A DNA stretch of 7,000 bases from a candidate division WWE3 bacterium RIFOXYC2_FULL_42_13 (lineage in GTDB: Bacteria; Patescibacteriota; WWE3; UBA101185; UBA10185), in contig MEWF01000011.1 in the NCBI GenBank assembly GCA_001773255.1, positions 1 through 7,000 on the forward strand, in the 5' to 3' direction. The notes below the pieces were generated by a model, which saw only the letters and a list, made by a program, of their open reading frames with translations, had not been told where the DNA came from and ran no database searches. A program made the translations under genes and the position numbers. Below, one piece after another: positions 5,863-7,000 of the stretch (positions within the stretch are counted from its first letter, which is position 1; the number at the start of each line of letters is the position of its first letter).

Positions 5863-5915
5863 ATCGAACCCCATACATTAATCATCAACTTTCTATTTAT
5901 TTCAAAAACAAGCAC

Positions 5916-5955
5916 AAAAAACGCCCTCAACATATCTAATTGATATGCAAGGGCG
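5916..5955 (-). terminator. Intrinsic terminator of the sortase-like gene
   Basis: On the minus strand CGCCCT (5955-5950) pairs with AGGGCG (5927-5922) and CATATC (5947-5942) with GATATG (5936-5931), with a small internal loop between and AATTA as the loop. The stem is followed directly by TTTTTT (5921-5916). It overlaps the last codons and TAG stop of the gene, an economical arrangement. No T-run follows on the plus strand, so it is unidirectional. Confidence 0.85.
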
Positions 5956-6796
5956 TCTGTGACGTTTCAAGAACGTTTAGCAGAATTACGTAGCGATAGT
6001 AGGTAGGTTCCTGATTTGGTCCCCATCCACAGAAGTTTATTAAAATTTCGTGTCCGTTGTTTTTTACGGTTTCGAAAGCTTCTGCATTTCCTAACGATTC
6101 GTAATTACCGCTTGTAATTATATCCAGTACTTGCTCCGGATTTAGTCGTATTTCTTCGGCCGCATCGTGGTCCATCCGAATTGCTGCTATAACCTCGACT
6201 TCGAGCACGGCTCCGTCTGAGTAGAGCTTTCCTCTACTTCCTACGGCTTGTTGAAGTTTTTTAAAGATAGCTCCTTCGGAAGTTTTCCCCAATTTCTCCA
6301 AAAAATATCGAAGGGCTTCTACTTCCAGCGGCAGGTCGAGATGAAATCCCGAGTGCAGTCCGAGCGAAATGTTTCCATAATTTTCTACCCTGGAAACGCC
6401 GACCCCATTTCCTACCTCCAAACCTTCGGAGGTACTTGCGTAACCCCCAAGATTTATAGGACTAATTAGCTGGGCCGAAATTTCAATACCCTCAAACCCG
6501 CCACTTTCGAACCGTATGGTAACAGCACCTATAGAAAGATCTATTGTGCCGTTGTCTCCCGCCCGGAAGATGTAAGGATTTACCTCTTTTTTCGGGGGTA
6601 GAGTTGATGTGGGGGTCACTACGGGTTGTTCGGTAGCAATAATTGTCTGAGGTACGGGAGTATTACCGGGTATCTCAAGATTTTCTGTTGCTATCACAGC
6701 AGGTTTCGCAATACGTGGTATGTCTGTCTTGCCGGATGCAAGATCAAGCGACAGCACAGCTAAAATCAAAAACACTGCCAGGCCCAATTTTTTCAT
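5936..6796 (-). CDS. Exported sortase-like protein (peptidase C60 fold inferred)
   Basis: The 286-residue protein has a signal peptide or N-terminal anchor (MKKLGLAVFLILAVLSLDLASG, 1-22), a Pro/Thr-rich linker (about 27-70) and a globular domain (about 75-276). In that domain GNISLGLHSG (141-150) resembles the GNxxIxGHS block around the sortase catalytic His, and ILINFCGWGP (251-260) resembles the LxxxTC strand carrying the catalytic Cys. R268 in YYRYVILLNV lies 12 residues after C256; in Staphylococcus aureus SrtA the order is H120, C184, R197, a 13-residue Cys-Arg spacing. LEVEVIAAIRM...NPEQVLDII (198-227) fits the intervening sortase strands. Sortases are extracytoplasmic transpeptidases that join proteins to cell-wall or other amines. 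The TC and TLxTC consensus is altered, so enzymatic activity is not proven. The start is fixed by AAGGAGG 5 nt upstream. It lies 75 bp after a same-strand gene encoding a possible anchored protein. Confidence 0.6.
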   Translation of the reverse strand: MKKLGLAVFLILAVLSLDLASGKTDIPRIAKPAVIATENLEIPGNTPVPQTIIATEQPVVTPTSTLPPKKEVNPYIFRAGDNGTIDLSIGAVTIRFESGGFEGIEISAQLISPINLGGYASTSEGLEVGNGVGVSRVENYGNISLGLHSGFHLDLPLEVEALRYFLEKLGKTSEGAIFKKLQQAVGSRGKLYSDGAVLEVEVIAAIRMDHDAAEEIRLNPEQVLDIITSGNYESLGNAEAFETVKNNGHEILINFCGWGPNQEPTYYRYVILLNVLETSQTPLHIN

Positions 6797-6801
6797 TGGA
6801 A

Positions 6802-6808
6802 CCTCCTT
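6802..6808 (-). promoter_or_regulatory. Strong ribosome binding site of the sortase-like gene
   Basis: AAGGAGG on the minus strand ends 5 nt before the ATG at 6796-6794. It is the best Shine-Dalgarno in the window and contrasts with the leader-free starts at 2147 and 4457. It supports this gene being translated internally on a longer operon mRNA. Confidence 0.8.
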
Positions 6809-6820
6809 CTGATAGATGTT

Positions 6821-6862
6821 GGAGAGGCGCTAAGAAGATAGATTTGCGCTTAACGCCTCTCC
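6821..6862 (-). promoter_or_regulatory. Large intercistronic hairpin
   Basis: GGAGAGGCG (6821-6829) and CGCCTCTCC (6854-6862) form a perfect 9-bp stem, extended after one C/A mismatch by TAAG (6831-6834) with CTTA (6849-6852) around a 14-nt loop. It lies between the stop of the anchor-like gene (6872) and the ribosome site of the sortase-like gene. No T-run follows on either strand, so it is more likely an mRNA stability or processing element, or a weak attenuator, than a terminator. Confidence 0.6.
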
Positions 6863-6871
6863 GATAAGGTC

Positions 6872-7000
6872 TTACAGTATTTTTTTGAGTACGATTACCG
6901 CCCCCGCGACGAACACCAGAATGTAGGGCCAAATATTAATATTGGCGCGTTCCGGTACTTCCCCTCCCAAAGATGGTTCTGTGGGTGTGGGATCGGCGGG
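6872..7000 (-). CDS. C-terminus of a surface-anchored protein (partial)
   Basis: On the minus strand an open frame enters at the window edge and ends at TAA (6874-6872), giving the last 42 residues. They comprise a Pro/Thr/Glu stalk (PADPTPTEPS, 1-10), a short polar stretch with LGGEVPERANIN (11-22), a hydrophobic helix IWPYILVFVAGAVIVL (23-38) and the tail KKIL. This is the layout of a type I membrane anchor or of a sortase cell-wall sorting signal (motif, helix, positive tail), but there is no LPXTG-type motif; LGGEVPE is at the corresponding place. It shares strand and probably mRNA with the sortase-like gene 75 bp downstream. The rest of the protein lies outside the window, so its function is unknown. 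The frame is supported by the coherent stalk-helix-tail composition. Confidence 0.65.
   Translation of the reverse strand, partial: PADPTPTEPSLGGEVPERANINIWPYILVFVAGAVIVLKKIL

Noticed and set aside
5545..5939. Four overlapping frames on both strands (81-123 codons) across the tRNA region
   Set aside because: They read through the tRNA-Ser gene, its terminator and the 3' copy, overlap each other in several frames, and have Arg/Ser/Pro-rich composition typical of translated tRNA sequence. The antisense tRNA reading is a well-known false gene.
6821..6862. Hairpin as a rho-independent terminator
   Set aside because: No T-run follows the stem on either strand, and a strong ribosome site for the next gene lies directly downstream.
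6744..6932. 62-residue minus-strand frame over the intercistronic hairpin
   Set aside because: It is out of frame with both the anchor-like C-terminus and the sortase-like gene, crosses the hairpin and ribosome site, and has no protein-like pattern.
1..7000. CRISPR array, insertion sequence or phage genes
   Set aside because: No regularly spaced repeats, transposase or integrase motifs or phage structural proteins were seen; the only mobile-element hint is the duplicated tRNA end.

Overview
The window looks like a chromosomal segment of a small-genome, moderately AT-rich bacterium. TGA is used as a stop (for example in the ATGA overlaps at 1346-1349 and 4207-4210), so the code is standard. 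Tight packing, very short or overlapping gene junctions, -10 boxes sitting almost on start codons, a high share of unknown proteins and a sortase-like exported protein would fit a Candidate Phyla Radiation (Patescibacteria) lineage such as Microgenomates. This placement is an inference from style, not from a marker gene.

Layout. 3-521 (+) is the 3' part of an AlkD-type DNA glycosylase. 525-2125 (-) is a two-gene operon of class I SAM methyltransferases with an ATGA overlap; the promoter-distal one carries an N-terminal four-cysteine zinc ribbon. A 21-bp divergent spacer with an inverted repeat over the methyltransferase start codon separates them from a GT-C-type multipass membrane glycosyltransferase (2147-3358, +). 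That gene overlaps tail-to-tail an unrecognised two-gene cassette (3338-4386, -): a 59-residue protein coupled by ATGA to a 290-residue soluble protein. A second divergent spacer, with a good promoter on each strand, leads to a divergent ManC-type sugar-1-phosphate guanylyltransferase (4457-5536, +).

5571-5731 is a complete tRNA-Ser(GGA) unit with an extended -10, encoded CCA and a strong intrinsic terminator. Some 150 bp downstream lies an exact 21-bp second copy of the tRNA 3' end, the arrangement left by tRNA-targeted integration, but with far too little DNA between the copies for a mobile element. 5936-6796 (-) is an exported protein whose H148, C256 and R268 are spaced and embedded like a sortase catalytic triad. 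Just upstream on the same strand (6872-7000) is the C-terminus of a protein with a Pro/Thr-rich stalk, a membrane helix and a KK tail, which has the layout of a cell-surface anchored protein.

Together, the methyltransferases, GT-C enzyme and nucleotidyltransferase suggest cell-surface glycan building, and the right end suggests surface-protein display. The most interesting points are the sortase-like/anchor pair without an LPXTG motif, the orphan tRNA 3' end, the guanylyltransferase that lacks the usual EKP and WNSG motifs, and the uncharacterised 59/290-residue cassette.
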